Assembly: GCF_010093595.1 (NCBI RefSeq)
Contig: NW_022985447.1
Coordinates: 890,486 to 954,485, forward strand
Length of the DNA stretch: 64,000 nt
Source: Mytilinidion resinicola
Taxonomy: Eukaryota > Ascomycota > Dothideomycetes > Mytilinidiales > Mytilinidiaceae
Direction: 5' to 3'
A program made the position numbers and the translations under genes. The notes beneath the pieces are model-generated. The model was given only the letters and a program-made list of their open reading frames with translations, ran no database searches and was not told the DNA's origin. Every line of letters starts with the position of its first letter. Within the stretch, counting starts at the first letter, position 1. Of the stretch, positions 1-12,665 are shown piece by piece.

Positions 1-1523
1 AAAATATGCCCATAAATTTCATCACCTAATCTGCCGATTGAGTCGCCACATACGGGACAAGCTGCTTCGCGAAGGGCGAGCATCAGGTCTGCGGAAGAGT
101 GGATGGTCCAAGGTTTCCAGCAATTTTTTGATAAAACAGGCATACACCCCTTGAGAAATATAGCCTCCATATAGTTCCACAATGCGATGGCATGCTCGTT
201 GCTTCTAGCCCCGTGAGCGTCTATATGCAGAGCAAAGGTCTCACGGTTAGGCGACTTATGAGAACAAATCGGGCAGAGAACCTCGCAAGTCCCTGCATCG
301 TAGCCCATTTTTTTTGAGTACAGAGATTTGCTCGAGACGCTCGTTGCTTGTGTGTCCCCGGAGATGTTCCTGCATTTCTCCGATGGGAACCCATTTCTCA
401 CATTTTCTGAGGCTGCACTGGCGTAAACTGTCTCCCACTTTATAGAGTGCTTTCGTTCGAGGATCTAGACCAATCTGATGACACTTGGAAGATTGGGGGT
501 GCCACACGTGGAAGACAGCGTGGATTTTTGCAAGGTCGAGTGGCAAACTGCCGGCCTGACACCCGACCTCAGAGCACGTACAATTCTCATCGTGACTGTG
601 TGCTGTCCTAAGGTGTTGAGTTAACTTGTCGATACGATAGAATGGCTTATGGTCCCTCCTATCGCATCCGTTGACTTGACATGGGATAGTTATTCTGCCA
701 CCATGCATGTTCATGTGCCTTTGAAGATCATATTCGCGTTTGAACGTGCGCCTGGAACGACAGCCGGGATATTTGCATCGGAGCGCGTTGGCATCAGGTG
801 GAGTTCTGACTTTATTAGCAATATTGCTTGGGGGAGAACTTGAAGGGGGCGCTTATACTTATGTTTGGTCGCTTTGATCCGTCTTTCATGGATGGGTATA
901 GCTTGGCTTTTGAACTGGAAATCCGCGTCAACACCGAGAGTCATATTCCTTTGAGGCGTGGTGGTGGCGTTCAAGTGTGACACTTCTGGGTCATTGGAAG
1001 ACGGCAACACATCTCCGGGGGGGCCATCGGTAATATCGTTCAAGCTCTGAAGTGGTGGTATCGACTCATGGGGCGTCATAGAGTAGTTGCCGTACATGAT
1101 TTGGCCAGAACTTGGAAAATGCAACAACGAGCGTGCTTCATTGGCATCCCTAGACGACGCACCTAAGGCTGTATGGGACGAACCCAGATACGGATATTGG
1201 AGATTGACTCCTGGATCTGAAAAGGAAGTTGATCGCAAAGATTGGTTGGCTCCGTGAGAGTCATCGGTAACATAGTCAGAGCTCTGAAGTGGTGGAATAG
1301 GAGCATTGGGTGTCATGGACAGACTTCCATATATGCTCTGGTCACAGTCCGGGCAGGGACAAAACGAGGGTGAGCTGCTGGGACAACCTAGCGACGCATC
1401 TAAGGCTGTGGTAGTTGAGCCCAAATGCGCACGTCGGATACTACACGCTTGCCCCGCAGCAGAATTTATTGCCGGAGAATGGTCAAGGCCGTGGCGATAT
1501 GAATGGTGCACTCCATATGCCAA
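1..1523 (-). CDS. C2H2 zinc-finger protein, runs off the left edge, one internal frame break
   Basis: Likely a nuclear DNA-binding protein; the target is unknown. Exon 1 runs from the ATG at 1523 down to 859. Intron 806-858 (53 nt) has GTATAA at its 5' end, GCTAAT as branch site and CAG at its 3' end. Exon 2 continues from 805. The first ~220 residues are Ser/Pro-rich and contain an internal duplication: the core YG-x2-SMTP-x4-IPPLQS occurs twice, about 90 residues apart. Exon 2 opens with a clean finger (C-x4-C-x14-H-x3-H), a second finger (C-x4-C, His pair) and a third Cys/His cluster. The frame stops at 256, but one base shift at the A8 run (308-315) opens a frame that reads to base 1 and carries another canonical finger (CPIC...H-x3-H) and a CPVC motif. 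The gene is therefore either mutated here or carries a homopolymer sequencing error. The true end lies outside the window. Confidence 0.7.
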
Positions 1524-1581
1524 GGTGCACCCTGGCGTACGTCTATTGCCCTTTGTTAGCCCCTGTCTTTTTTTTTAACAC

Positions 1582-1720
1582 TTACCCGCTTCCAGCGGAT
1601 GCATCGCTCTGGACTTCGCCCTCTCCTCCTCCCCCTGCCAGCAACCGCTCCCAGAAGGCAGGATCTTCCTGGTAGAAGTCGATGAAGTCGCTCATGATTC
1701 GTCGGTCGAGAGTGAGGCGC
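1582..1720 (-). other. possible orphan 3' exon of an unrecognised gene
   Basis: An open stretch follows a plausible acceptor (CTTGCAG at 1721-1727) and ends at a TAA (1582-1584). It reads as a short acidic/aromatic segment (FIDFYQEDPAFWERLL) followed by a Gly/Glu/Ser tail. The composition looks protein-like, but I cannot find a convincing upstream exon between 1721 and about 2000. It may be a gene remnant or chance. Confidence 0.22.
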
Positions 1721-2386
1721 CTGCAAGGCTACGTAGAAGGGCAAGAAGCGGTCAAGTTGAGAAGGCTGGGAATGCCAAGAAAAGCGTGGGACGGTGGATC
1801 TGATTGGTCGATGAGGAAGAACGGTGGGAGAGATGGGCTCGGGCATCGAGCTGCCTTTGAGCTCTCCTGAAGCGACAGGGCGGTCTGAGAGGCGTATCTG
1901 CCTTAGCCGGTGCTGGCAGGGGTTGATTTGCCCTTGATGGTGCGGTGGCCTGGGTGACGTTCGGTGGTTCTATTAGAAGTCGCACAGCACGCGACAGCGA
2001 TGGCGGTGTGACCGAAACTTGGGATGCGAAGACTACGCTCTCCTAAGACCATGCGCATTCGAGGTGGGACCTAGAAAAATGTGTGAGTCCTTAGGTAAGG
2101 CAAGGCAAGAAACTTACTTTGCGATGGGCCGACAAACTTGGTCAAGCCCATCTCTAAGTCCTAGAGAATAAGAAATACAGCCTGCTGATTTAGCAATACG
2201 GGAACAGGTAATACGGCGCTTGTAATACAATATGTAATGATATGATAAATGCAGGTGTATTCATGTATACCCACATTAACTTGGCCGCAATCGGACTCCG
2301 TCCCCCTCGAACCAGCCAAACGCCTTTCCGCTGCTTATTGCAGGTTACAGCAACGCTAAACGCATGATGGGTATTTAGAGAAAACA
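1721..2386. other. no gene seen
   Basis: Region between the possible orphan exon and the 3' end of cdt2. Open frames here are short and compositionally unconvincing. No repeat or RNA gene was recognised. Confidence 0.5.
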
Positions 2387-4631
2387 CTACTCATCGTCAT
2401 CGAAGCCACCAGCCACATCGGCCCACCCCGACGCCCATCGTTGGCCGCCCGACTCTCCACTCAGCCTCAACTCTCGTGCCCGAGGTCCTTCCCGCCAGCA
2501 TCGAGAGGTGAAGTCGTCTCCAACACTGACCAAAGACCCTTCTGTGGTCCACGCCACGTTTGTGACTTCATGTTCATGCCCTCGGATAAGAGGCGTACCA
2601 TGTTGGTATATCGGGATGGTATCCCGTGTTGAGGACACTGTTCCGCTAGAAGTCCTCATCAAACTTGGCCTCGTAGACGGTGAACGTGAGCTCGATCTTG
2701 CCAGAGGTAGTTCGTCCGAATCATCGTCTTGATGTTGTGGTTCCCGTCGAAGGAAGGACTCGTCAGTAGGAAAGAGAATGGGTGACTTTTTCGAGCTCCC
2801 AACAGCCAGGAGCTCTGATTTATCCCCAGAAGCTTTGCGCAAGGAAGTCTTGACGTAAAAACTGCCAGCCTGCAGATCAGGGTGCCTGAAACCGTACATT
2901 GGACCAAGTCCCTCCTTTCCAGCGCTCATGTACCTTTGCCTCGTTGAATCAGAGGTATTGAACTCCGGTGCGTGTCCCAGTACCAAATGGCTAGTGGAGT
3001 AAGCGTAGATCGTGTGGTCTTTGCTTAACACATAAAATCTGGAGCCATCGGTATTTAGTGTCAAGGAATTGATGGCACAACGTCGGTGTCGAATGTGCGA
3101 CTCGGGTTCCTTCGTTACGGAAATGGGCGTGGGTGGTCCTCGTCGCGAGTACCGACCCCGTATATCCCACAGCTTAACGGTGGTAGATGCATCAGAGGCT
3201 GTGAGTAGCATGTGTGATCGGCCACGAGGCAGAAAAGCCAAGGCGGTGACAGATATATCTCGAGAGGATGGTTCTTTCTTGCCAGAGTCCCTAGATATTA
3301 GTGAGTAATTTAGAAAAAAGTCTCGAAGAATCCACGGCACATACCTGAAACTTTTGGCACCTGATGTCATGCTCGCACCACCGGCGAACACGTTATTTGC
3401 GTGTGCCCCAGCAATGGTGCGAATTGTGCTTGCAAAGGGAGCGTTGTCGTCGTACGTGGAGGTGAGTACGTCGGAGGAGCCGCTACACCTCAAGTCCCAA
3501 ATCTGAACTGTGCCATCACGACCGGAAGTAGCTATCACCTTGTCGTCACCAGGTTGAAAGCAAACTTGCTTGACAGACGACGTGTGTTTGGCTAGGACGT
3601 GCACACATTTCTGCGTGCAAACGTCCATAATCTGGGCGCTTTGATCGCCCGAAGCTGTAGCTAAAAGCAAGTCATCCGACGAAAAAGCTAGATCCATGAC
3701 TGCATTATTGTGCAGACGGACAGATATGTGAGGCTTGGAAAACGAGGCGTGAGACTCTTCTGTATCTATGAGATGAACATAGCCGTCCTCATCTCCGATC
3801 GCGACGAATGGGTTTGCTAAGGGTAGTATGTGAGCATCCTTTTACAGTGCAAAAAGGTAAAAAATTTGAGCGAGATGGAGACTTACTATTGCAAGAGGCA
3901 GTACAGAAGGGCACCGCACTATTGGGTAAACGTAGCAGGTCTGTCGGACTGGTGGAGAAGTTGGCAGTATGATCTTGCCAGCGAGTGCAGTTGTCCTGGA
4001 GAACGCCCCGTCCGATAGTGGCGGCACCACCAAATGATCTCTGTAGGATCCGAGCAGTGCTTCCGAGGGCCCTTGACCGCCTAATTGGCTGTGGTCGAGG
4101 ACGGTCATCTTCTTCAAGAAATGGAGCTTGTGTTTCCAGCTCTGCTTCTATGTCCTCTAGTATGGTGAACTGATGAGAGACAGTTCGGACGCGTTTCGAT
4201 GGGCTTGATTGTATTGGCGAGCTCTGTATCGGCGAGCTTTCGGGTGAAAGGTACGACAACTTTCGCTTTCTGCTATCCCTCTGAGGTGTGACTATGTGGT
4301 CGTTGGGTGGGGTGGGGAGGTCGGCAAAGTTGACAGTCTTCCTGGGAGTCTGGTTGTGAACATTGTTGCGACGGTTGACAGTGCGTGTAATATCTTGAAG
4401 TTGGCGTCCAGATCTGCTCAGCGAGGAGAATCGAGAGGACCCATGGACCGAAGAACGCGGCGTAAAGAAGCGGGTGAATCGTTTCGGCGTGATTGGGGGT
4501 GGTTTCTTTAGTTTCCTGCTGCCCGTACTCGACGGCGGGCCGAGTGGCGATGAGGGAGGCATATTTGATATTGGCTCCGGGAGGCCATTCTGACGGTCGT
4601 CTGACATAGATATGGGGTCTGTATTCTCCAT
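2387..4631 (-). CDS. cdt2: Cdt2/DTL-type WD40 protein, CRL4 ubiquitin-ligase substrate receptor
   Basis: In other organisms Cdt2 binds DDB1 in the Cul4 ubiquitin ligase and directs PCNA-dependent destruction of Cdt1 and other S-phase substrates in the nucleus. Exons: 3887-4631, 3345-3816 and 2387-3290. Intron 3817-3886 (70 nt) restores phase, and intron 3291-3344 (54 nt) is a multiple of three, so the frame looks open through it. The start is taken at 4629-4631 (MENTDP). The N-terminal ~240 residues are disordered, basic and Ser/Pro-rich (ITPKRFTRFFTPR, TPRKTVNF). WD repeats follow, including the family signatures LATASGDQSAQIMDV, ATSGRDGTVQIWDLRC and a last repeat GHEHEVTNVAW. The protein ends in an acidic GFDDDE. 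Its divergent neighbour is RRP5, and CAND1, another cullin-ligase factor, lies 12 kb away. Confidence 0.85.
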
Positions 4632-5430
4632 TGAGGTCAAGGGGATCAATTGACGGTAGGAAGAGGTATTGTGAGAAGGAGAGTGGAGGTGGGGATGGGC
4701 GTGGAGAAGGCTGGTGGTCAACGCGGTGCACGGGACTAACGCGCGAGAAACGACGCGCAAAGTGGTCGAGCTTTAAGTGGCATGCAGAAAGTGGCACATC
4801 AAGCCTCCGAAGATTCACCCGCGGCGTATGAAGCGTTACCATTAGCTGCACCAAATTACACGCATCTCGAAATGAGAAACTGAAGTCTGAACCAGAGTTT
4901 GAGTGTGAATTAGAATACCTAGGCGACTCCTTTCTCAAGCCGTTCAACACCGTTTGAGGTGGTCCGGAGACCTATCAGATTTGCCAAAACCGGTATTTAA
5001 TGAATAACAATAGCATACTGGAGGACCTCAAGCGGTGCGCAATAAGAGTACGCAAGCACAGAAATAGTGATTGAATACCATAAAGATAGGAAGTTTAAAA
5101 TTAGGACCACGGAGTTATAGACTACCACTTTACGTTAGCCCTCACCAAGCACGCTTTTCTACCACTGCTTGAAGTACTTCAACGAGCGTTCCCACGGCCT
5201 AGAGTGAAAAGTTTGTACCCTATTCAGATTTCTGAAAATTCATTAAAGCACCCCAAGCAGAGGTATACACGCACACACGCCCGTGTAGAGTGCCACATAT
5301 TTCATGTCCCGCGTGGAAGCGCACCATATGCACGGACCATATGCACGGACCGGAAAAACTCCGACCCCGCCCCATTTTTTCTGTATCGAAACTTTTTTCT
5401 CGAAGCTCAAGCAGCACCAGTGTTCCCAAG
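4632..5430. promoter_or_regulatory. divergent promoter region between cdt2 and RRP5
   Basis: This 0.8 kb separates the two divergent start codons. Close to the cdt2 start are two MCB/E2F-like elements, ACGCGC at 4739-4744 and 4753-4758. Close to the RRP5 start a 13 bp motif, ACCATATGCACGG, is repeated in direct tandem at about 5324-5350. Assigning factors to either motif is inference. No gene was seen in the interval. Confidence 0.45.
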
Positions 5431-8400
5431 ATGGCGCCCTTAAAACGAGGCGCAGATAGCGAAAGCTCCGAGGCCAAGAAGCTAAAGCACTCGTCCGATA
5501 ATCGAGCTTCAAAGCGACAACGTAAAGTCGAATCTACCGCCGACGAAAGCAAAGCGAAGCCCTCGTCGGACGTACGAAACCTGCCGAAGACCACAATCTT
5601 GAAAAGCGAGGAGACATCCTTCCCCCGAGGTGGCGCTAGTGTTCTTACTCCCTTGGAGCACAAGCAGATTCAGATCGAGGCTACCCAGGACGTACTCTTT
5701 GAGCAGTCTGGAAAGAAAAGGACCACAAAAGGCCAGGACGGCGACGACGAAGATGATGGGGAGCCAAAAACGGAGGTGCGGAAGGGAAAGAAACACAAGA
5801 AATCGAAGGCGGATAAGAAGGCGAACGCTCAGTTGCCGGAAGAGCCTCAGTTGAAAATTGAGGGTCTGAGCTACAAAGTGAGAAGTTTGCGCAAACGACA
5901 TGAACACCACTGACCAGTAGCAGAAACTCGTTATCGGATCTATGGTCCTTGGACAGGTCACACAGATCACTTCTCGAGATGTTGTTCTCGCGCTCCCGAA
6001 TAATCTCTCTGGCTTCATTCCCCTCACCGCTATATCCGACAAGTTTACTAGCAGAATAGAGCAGCTCCTGGAAAATGACGAAGAGGACGAGGATGTCGCT
6101 GGCACTGATAAAGAAGACGGCATTGATCTGCAGGCGCTGTTTCACGTTGGACAATACTTGCGAGCATACGTCACGGCAACTGAGAGGGAGCAAAACAAGA
6201 GGGGGATTGCCAGAAGCAAGAAACGAATAGAGCTTTCCACCAATCCCACGCTAGTCAACCGAGGCATCTCGAAGTCCGACATCGTTAAAAACAGCATGAT
6301 ACAGGCGTCCGTGCTTAGCAATGAAGAGCATGGACTGGTCATGGATATGGGGTTCGAAGACCAGACCGTCAAAGGATTCATGTCGTCAAAAGAGCTGGGT
6401 TCAAAAATAGACCATTCTCTAGTACAGGAGGGTGCTGTCTTTCTGTGCTTGGTTACTGGCCTCACTTCCGACAGCAGAATCATCAAATTGTCTGCAGATC
6501 ACGAAAAAGCCGCTAACCCTAAAAAATTTGCCTTCCTAGGACAGGCCCCTAGTATCGATCTATTCCTACCCGGAACAGCCGTCGAAATGCTCATTACCGA
6601 CACATCGTCTGGAGGAGTTACCGGAAAATTGATTGGCCTTTTAGATGCCACTGCGGACCTGTTCCAATCTGGCGCAGCTGTGAGCAAGGATAATATCTCT
6701 GACAAGTACAAGATTGGGTCTAAATATCGGGCCAGAGTCATATGCACATTTCCGGATAGCGAGCCCAGGAAAGTTGGTGTGTCCTTGCTAGATCATGTCA
6801 TCGCATTGGCCTCTCGCACGGAGTTGAAAGATCTCAAGGACCCGTTGGATGCTCTTCAGATATCTTCTATTGTTGAAGAGGCCAGAGTGACCAAAGTCGA
6901 GCCTACTACCGGCCTGTTCCTAGACCTTGGCGTTAAGGGTCTTCGGGGCTTTGCTCACATATCAAGGATCAGTAACGAAAAAATCGAGTCTTTGGCCGAG
7001 TCTTCGGGTCCTTATAAACTTGAGTCGAAACATCGTGCTCGCGTCATTGGTTATAACCCTATGGATGGGCTTTATGTGGTCTCTCTAGAAAAGAGCGTCC
7101 TGGATCAGCCATTCTTTCGCCACGAAGATGTGCAGGTCGGCCAAGTCGTCAAGGGCAAAGTCGAGAAATTAATTGCCACCGGAGCAGGACGATCGGCTGT
7201 TATTGTTAACCTTGCGGAAGGGATAACAGGGGTCGTACCGGAAATGCACCTTGCTGACGTTCACTTGCAACACCCCGATCGGAAGTTCAGGGAGGGTGTA
7301 TCAGTTACAGCAAGAGTTCTTGCCGTCGACCTCAGCAGACGAAAAATTCGGCTCACTCTGAAGAAATCACTGGTCAACTCCGAAACACGGCCATGGACGG
7401 ACTACGACAAAATTACGGTTGGCATGAAATCTCCTGGTACACTGACACGAGTCATAAGTTCTGGAGCTGTTGTCCAATTCTACGGCCAAATAAAAGCCTG
7501 GTTGCCCATATCAGAAATGAGCGAAGCCTACATCGACGACCCTACCATCCACTTCAGGGTTGGACAGGTCGTGGACGTTCGAGTTCTCTTGAATGATCTG
7601 AACGGCGAAGACCATAAGCTAGTAGTTTCTTGCAAAGATCCGGAAACCGCCGGTCTTGAGCGGCAGACTGCTATGAATAATTTCTCGCCTGGAGATCTTG
7701 TTACTGGGAATGTCAAGGAAAAGTCAGCGGATTCGGTCACTGTTGACCTTGGAGACGGAATCAGGGGCATCATCAGGCTCGCGCAGCTTTCAGACGGCTC
7801 TGAGAAGAGAAACAAATCGACACTAGAGCGTGTAGAGGTCGGCCGTCCTTTGCGAGACTTGGTGGTTCTGATGAAAAACGACAAGAAGCCAATTGTCGGC
7901 CTCACAAATAAGCCTAGCCTTGTCAAGGACGCGAAAGCCAAAAAGCTAATCACCCGGTTTGAAGACGTCATAAAAGGTCAAAAGGCTCATGGTTTTGTAC
8001 GGTCGATCGAAGCAGGAAGAATCTTCGTCGAATTCGCTGGTGGGATTGTTGGCTTGTTGCTCAAGTCTCAACTGACCAGCGAGATGGCACAGCTACCGGA
8101 ATTCGGTCTTCGTCAATACCAGTCCATCACAGCCCGAATACTTGACATCGACGAGAGCAACAGACGATTTCTGCTCACCATGAAGAGTAAGGACGATTTA
8201 GCCGAGGCTGTTCCCCCGAAGCCTGTCAAGGAAGAGCTGAAAATTGTGGAGGCTGTAGACTCCTCCATCAAGGCGGTTACAGATTTGCAGTTTGGAAAGA
8301 CCATTTCAGTTCGCGTCAAATCAGTGAAGAGCACGCAAGTGAACGTTCAAGTCTCTGAGAATATTCATGGTAGGATATATTGCACCGAGGCGTTCGATAC

Positions 8401-10931
8401 TTGGGACGAAATACAAAATAAACAGCACCCACTTCGCCAGTTCCATGCCAACGAGATCCTTCAGGTGAGGATAATTGGATTCCACGACGCGAAAAACCAC
8501 AGGTTCTTGCCAATTAGTCATCGGCAAGGGAGAAATCCAGTCTACGAGCTCAGCGCGAAGAAGATTCCAAAATTGGCCTCGGTAGACGAGATCCCTACAT
8601 TGAAAGATGTAACCGTCGGATCTACGTGGACAGCATTCGTCAACCACATCGGAGAAAGCTACCTGTGGGTCAACTTGGCACCCGTCGTGCGAGGCAGAAT
8701 CGATTTCCTAGATCTCTCTGATGATGTTTCGTTGCTTGCAGATGTCGAAAAGAACTTCCCGATTGGCACAGCTCTCCAGGTCTCTGTCAAAGCTGTCGAT
8801 GTTGCAGCCAACCGACTAGATCTGACCGCCGGCTCATCCCAAAACAAACTTACGTACAAAGACCTCAAGAAGGGAATGGTGGTCGGAGGACTTGTCCTAA
8901 AAGTGACAGAGTCTTCTGTTATCGTTCAAATCAACGACCACATTGCGGGCCGTATCTTCCTTACCGAGCTCGTCGACGACTATTCTCAGGCAAATCCAAC
9001 CGTTCATACGAGGGGAGACATCATTCGAGTCTGCATTGTCAACGTAGATGTACCGAACAAGAAGGTCGTGCTCTCCACAAGGCCTTCAAACGTCCTCAGT
9101 TCTTCCTTGCCTGTCAAAGATCCACAAATCACAGAATTCTCTCAGCTTGAAGTCAACCAAGTTATACGAGGGTTTGTGAAGAGTGTCGCCGACAGTGGAC
9201 TATTTGTCTTCTTAGGTCTCAACATCATCGGGTATGCCACTGTCTCTGATCTTTCCGATGCCTATATCAAGGATTGGAAGAGCTCATTCGAGGTGGATCA
9301 GCTAGTCACTGGCAGAATCACCTCTATTGACACCAAGAAAAAGCAAATCTCATTGAGTTTGAAAGCCTCTGTCTTGGTGGACGACTACGTCCCTCCTGTC
9401 GAGTTCAACGATCTGAAGAAGGGAGACATCGTCACAGGTAAAGTTCGGAAAGTTCAGGACTTCGGTGTCTTCATTGTTGTCGATAATTCGAACAACGTCA
9501 GTGGTCTGTGTCATCGCAGCGAAATTGCGGACGAGAAAGTTGAGGATCTCAAAGCTTTGTATAAAGAGGGGGATGTGGTCAAGGCCAAGATCTTGAAGGT
9601 TGACCCAAAATTGCGAAGAATCAATTTCGGCCTGAAGTACTCTTACTTCAAGAGCAGCTCAGAGGACGCTGAGGAGAGCGACTCGGACGGAGACGTCGGT
9701 GGCGTGGAGCTCATGGAGGGAGTTTCAGACGCCGACTCAGAAGGCCAAGCCTTAGAAGATGATGCCGACGTGAGAGACGTCCACGACGTGTCAGACGAGG
9801 AGGCCAACGCCGCTGATGAAATGGACATCGACGAAAAACTGTCCGAAAAGGCCGTCTCTGGCCTGAGCACCTCCGGCTTCGACTGGAACGGTACCGACCT
9901 CGGCTTTGACAACGGCGCCGCTGGATCAGACTCCGACTCCGACAATGGTGCCGCGAAGAAGAAGAAAAGGCACCGCAAACCAGAGATCAAAGTCGACCGA
10001 ACAGGAGACCTTGACAAGAACGGCCCTCAATCGGTCGCTGACTTCGAACGCCTGCTACTGGGCCAGCCAAACTCAGCCGAGCTCTGGGTCCGCTACATGG
10101 TCTTCCAGCGCGAACTCAACGAAGTCGAGAAAGCCCGCCAAATCGCTCGCCGAGCTCTCTCCTCCATCTTCCCCCGCGAAGAGACCGCGAAGCTAGACGT
10201 CTGGACCGCGCTGCTCCATCTCGAGAACGACTTCAGCAGCGACGACGCCATCGACGAGGTGTTCAAGGAAGCGTGCCAGTACAACAACGCGCGGGAGATG
10301 CACGATCGCCTCATCAAGATCTATATATTGTCTGGCAAGCTCGATGTAAGCACCCTCCCCCCACTCCCCTACCTATCTTCCTCTTGTGCTTGTGAGTGAG
10401 AAGCTAATAAACCCCCAGAAAGCAGACTCCCTCTACCAAACCATGCTCAAAAACAAAACGTTCACCCGTGACCCTGCCCTCTGGCTCTCCTACGCCACCT
10501 TCCTCATGACCACCCTCGTCCCGTCCTCGCCCACGCGCGCCCGCGCCCTCCTCCAGCGCGCCACGCAGTCCGTCCCCGCTAACCTCCACCGCCATCTCAC
10601 GACTAAATTCGCGGCGCTAGAGTATAAATCGCCGAACGGGGACGCGGAGCGCGGCCGCACGATTTTTGAGGGGTTGGTGGCGGCGCAGCCGCGCAAGTGG
10701 GACACGTGGGATGTGTATGTGGAGTTGGAGCGGGCGCATGGGGAGAAGGAGAATGTGAGGGGGCTGTTTGAACGGATGGTGAAGGGGAGGGTGAAGAAGC
10801 GGAGGGCGGCGGTGGTGTTCAGAAGGTGGGTGGAATTTGAGGAGCTGGAGGGGAGTGCAAAGGGGGTGGAGAGGGTGAGGGCGGTGGAGAGGGAGTGGAT
10901 GGAGAAGAGGGAGGAGGAGGGGGTGGAGTAG
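5431..10931 (+). CDS. RRP5: Rrp5, S1-repeat/HAT-repeat pre-rRNA processing factor
   Basis: Rrp5 acts in the nucleolus in the 90S/SSU processome and early 60S particles and is needed for the A0-A3 cleavages that give 18S and 5.8S rRNA. Three exons: 5431-5877, 5924-10345 and 10419-10931 (introns of 46 and 73 nt, GT..AG, phase 0 at both), giving 1793 residues against about 1730 in yeast. The N-terminal ~150 residues are Lys-rich and disordered. A long array of S1 RNA-binding domains follows, each recognisable by patterns such as G-x-V-x-G-x-V and D-x-S, from about residue 155 to 1380. Then comes an acidic/Ser linker (EESDSDGD) and a KKKKRHRK patch. The C-terminal ~350 residues are HAT/TPR repeats (LWVRYMVF, DVWTALLHLEND, WDTWDVYVELE). 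The last exon is strikingly purine-rich (GGAGG runs) compared with the rest of the gene. Confidence 0.95.
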
Positions 10932-12665
10932 GGGTAGAGAGGGATGGGGTGTGGGAGGGGGCGATTAAATAGTGTAGCCATGTTGGCAGGCGTATAGTTC
11001 CGAAGCGTGCGTGTGCATGATATGATCATTCCGATGTTTCCCGATCTTCTTCCCGTAATCTGTGGAACATGAACTTGCCATGTGGTCCAACAGTTGTCAC
11101 GCGTGTGCTGACTAACCCTTTCTTCTTTTTCTCCTATAAAACCCCGTTCTCCCCATCCTCTCAAGACTTTCCTTCTCATAGGAGATTGGGAGTCTGGCTG
11201 GGTGGATCAAAAACGAAGGACCATCACACCCATGGAGTAGTCGGGGTGGGAGATCAAAAACACTCTCACGAAACACATTCATGGAGTCAGAGGGGCGTTC
11301 GCTCGTTGCATCAAAATCTCCACCAAAGTCACCTCATGGAGTCTGTGAACTCAACTCCGTCCATCGGCGTATGAAGCCAGAGGCGGTGTTGGGCTCGTTG
11401 TGTCAGAACTTTGCCGACCGACTGGTCCAGGGAGTGGTTGGGCAGATCAGCATCGATGTCGCTATTCGCTGATGGTTGGAGAGGGCGGTGTGGGTGGTTT
11501 GATCAACAATGTACAACTTTCGGCTGTATGAGGTTGTTGGGTGGGAGATCAGCTTGCAGGATGGTTGGCAACATTGGAGCAGGAGGACGATGTGGGTGGG
11601 AGATCAGGTACCTCGATATGGAGGCAACATGGAGTCGGGTGGCAGATCAAAACACTCTCACGAAATACATTCATGGAGTCAGAGGGCGTGTTGGCTAGCT
11701 GCATCAAAACTACAAAACACACAAGTGTTATGGAGTCTTTGGAGGGTTCCAATTGCTTGACTCGTTCAACGCTTGGACTCGGAGGGAGGGGATTCGGTGG
11801 TGGTTTGATCAACAACGTCTCGGGCAAAGTTCCATGGGGTCGGTGGGAGATCAAAAGCCACTTCAGTGCTTACTTATGGTTGGAAAGGGTCGTTGGTAGT
11901 TTGATCAACAACCAGCAGGATCGGTGTACATGGTGTTGGTGGGGGGTCAAACCAGATACTCCCGATATCCATGGAGGAGGAGGAGGCTGTGGTTTGTTCT
12001 TTCAACAAGGTTGCGAGAATGGCCGATGGAGTTGGTGGGGTCATAATGAAAAATGTGATCTAGCTATGGAGTCGGAGGAATTTGTGGCTTGTTCTTTCAA
12101 CAGAAGACACGAGGATGCACGTTGGCGTCGGTGTGGATTCAGAAAGGGACGATAGTGTTGGCTATGTATTTCATGGGGAGTGCGAATCAGAACGAACACC
12201 GCGAGATGGGGCGGGGGGGAAGAGGGGTGCTTTACAGTGTAATGATAATGGTGACCGTTACGGGGTGCTGGTAGATAGATGATACAGAGAGTGCTGATCC
12301 CTAGCATAGTAAATGACATTTTGCTGAAGGTGGGAACCGTCACTGGTAGGAAACGTCATGATGCTCGAAGTTGATGCAAGACTATGATCCTTAGCATACA
12401 AGGGTTTGAAGACGAACGAAGAGGGGTATGGACATTGCAAAAATAATCACTACACTACGCTGCCACGTTTCATCTAACAAAACAAATCAGGAAGACCGCT
12501 CATGATACATAAAGTCGTTACAGTAACAAAAGCATCAGAAAGTAGATAAGAAAGTGGGTATCAACAAGCAGTAACATCTCTCTCTTCCTCCCCATCTCGT
12601 TCACATTTAATCGTACTCTTTTCTTCCTTCACCAATGCTCTAATCCGAAAGCGGGTTTGAGGGCC
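10932..12665. repeat. field of degenerate repeats (about 11190-12170) in a gene-free interval
   Basis: No gene is supported. From about 11190 to 12170 the same words recur at irregular 50-400 bp spacing: GGGTGGGAGATCA (11247, 11541, 11597, 11840), CATGGAGTC followed by GGAGG/AGAGG (11279, 11630, 11672, 12065) and TTTGATCAACAA (11499, 11805, 11900). The best pair is 11251-11297 and 11644-11688, nearly identical and about 393 bp apart. Long open frames here reflect the G-rich repeat composition. From 12200 to 12665 I see nothing. Confidence 0.6.

Noticed and set aside
5509..6193. Long minus-strand open frames opposite the RRP5 5' end
   Set aside because: Antisense to a conserved gene; composition follows the complement of Lys/Glu-rich codons.
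11411..12155. Overlapping 95-204 codon frames in the repeat field
   Set aside because: They are Trp/Gly/Arg-rich translations of the GGTGGGAGATCA-type repeats and do not share a frame across units.
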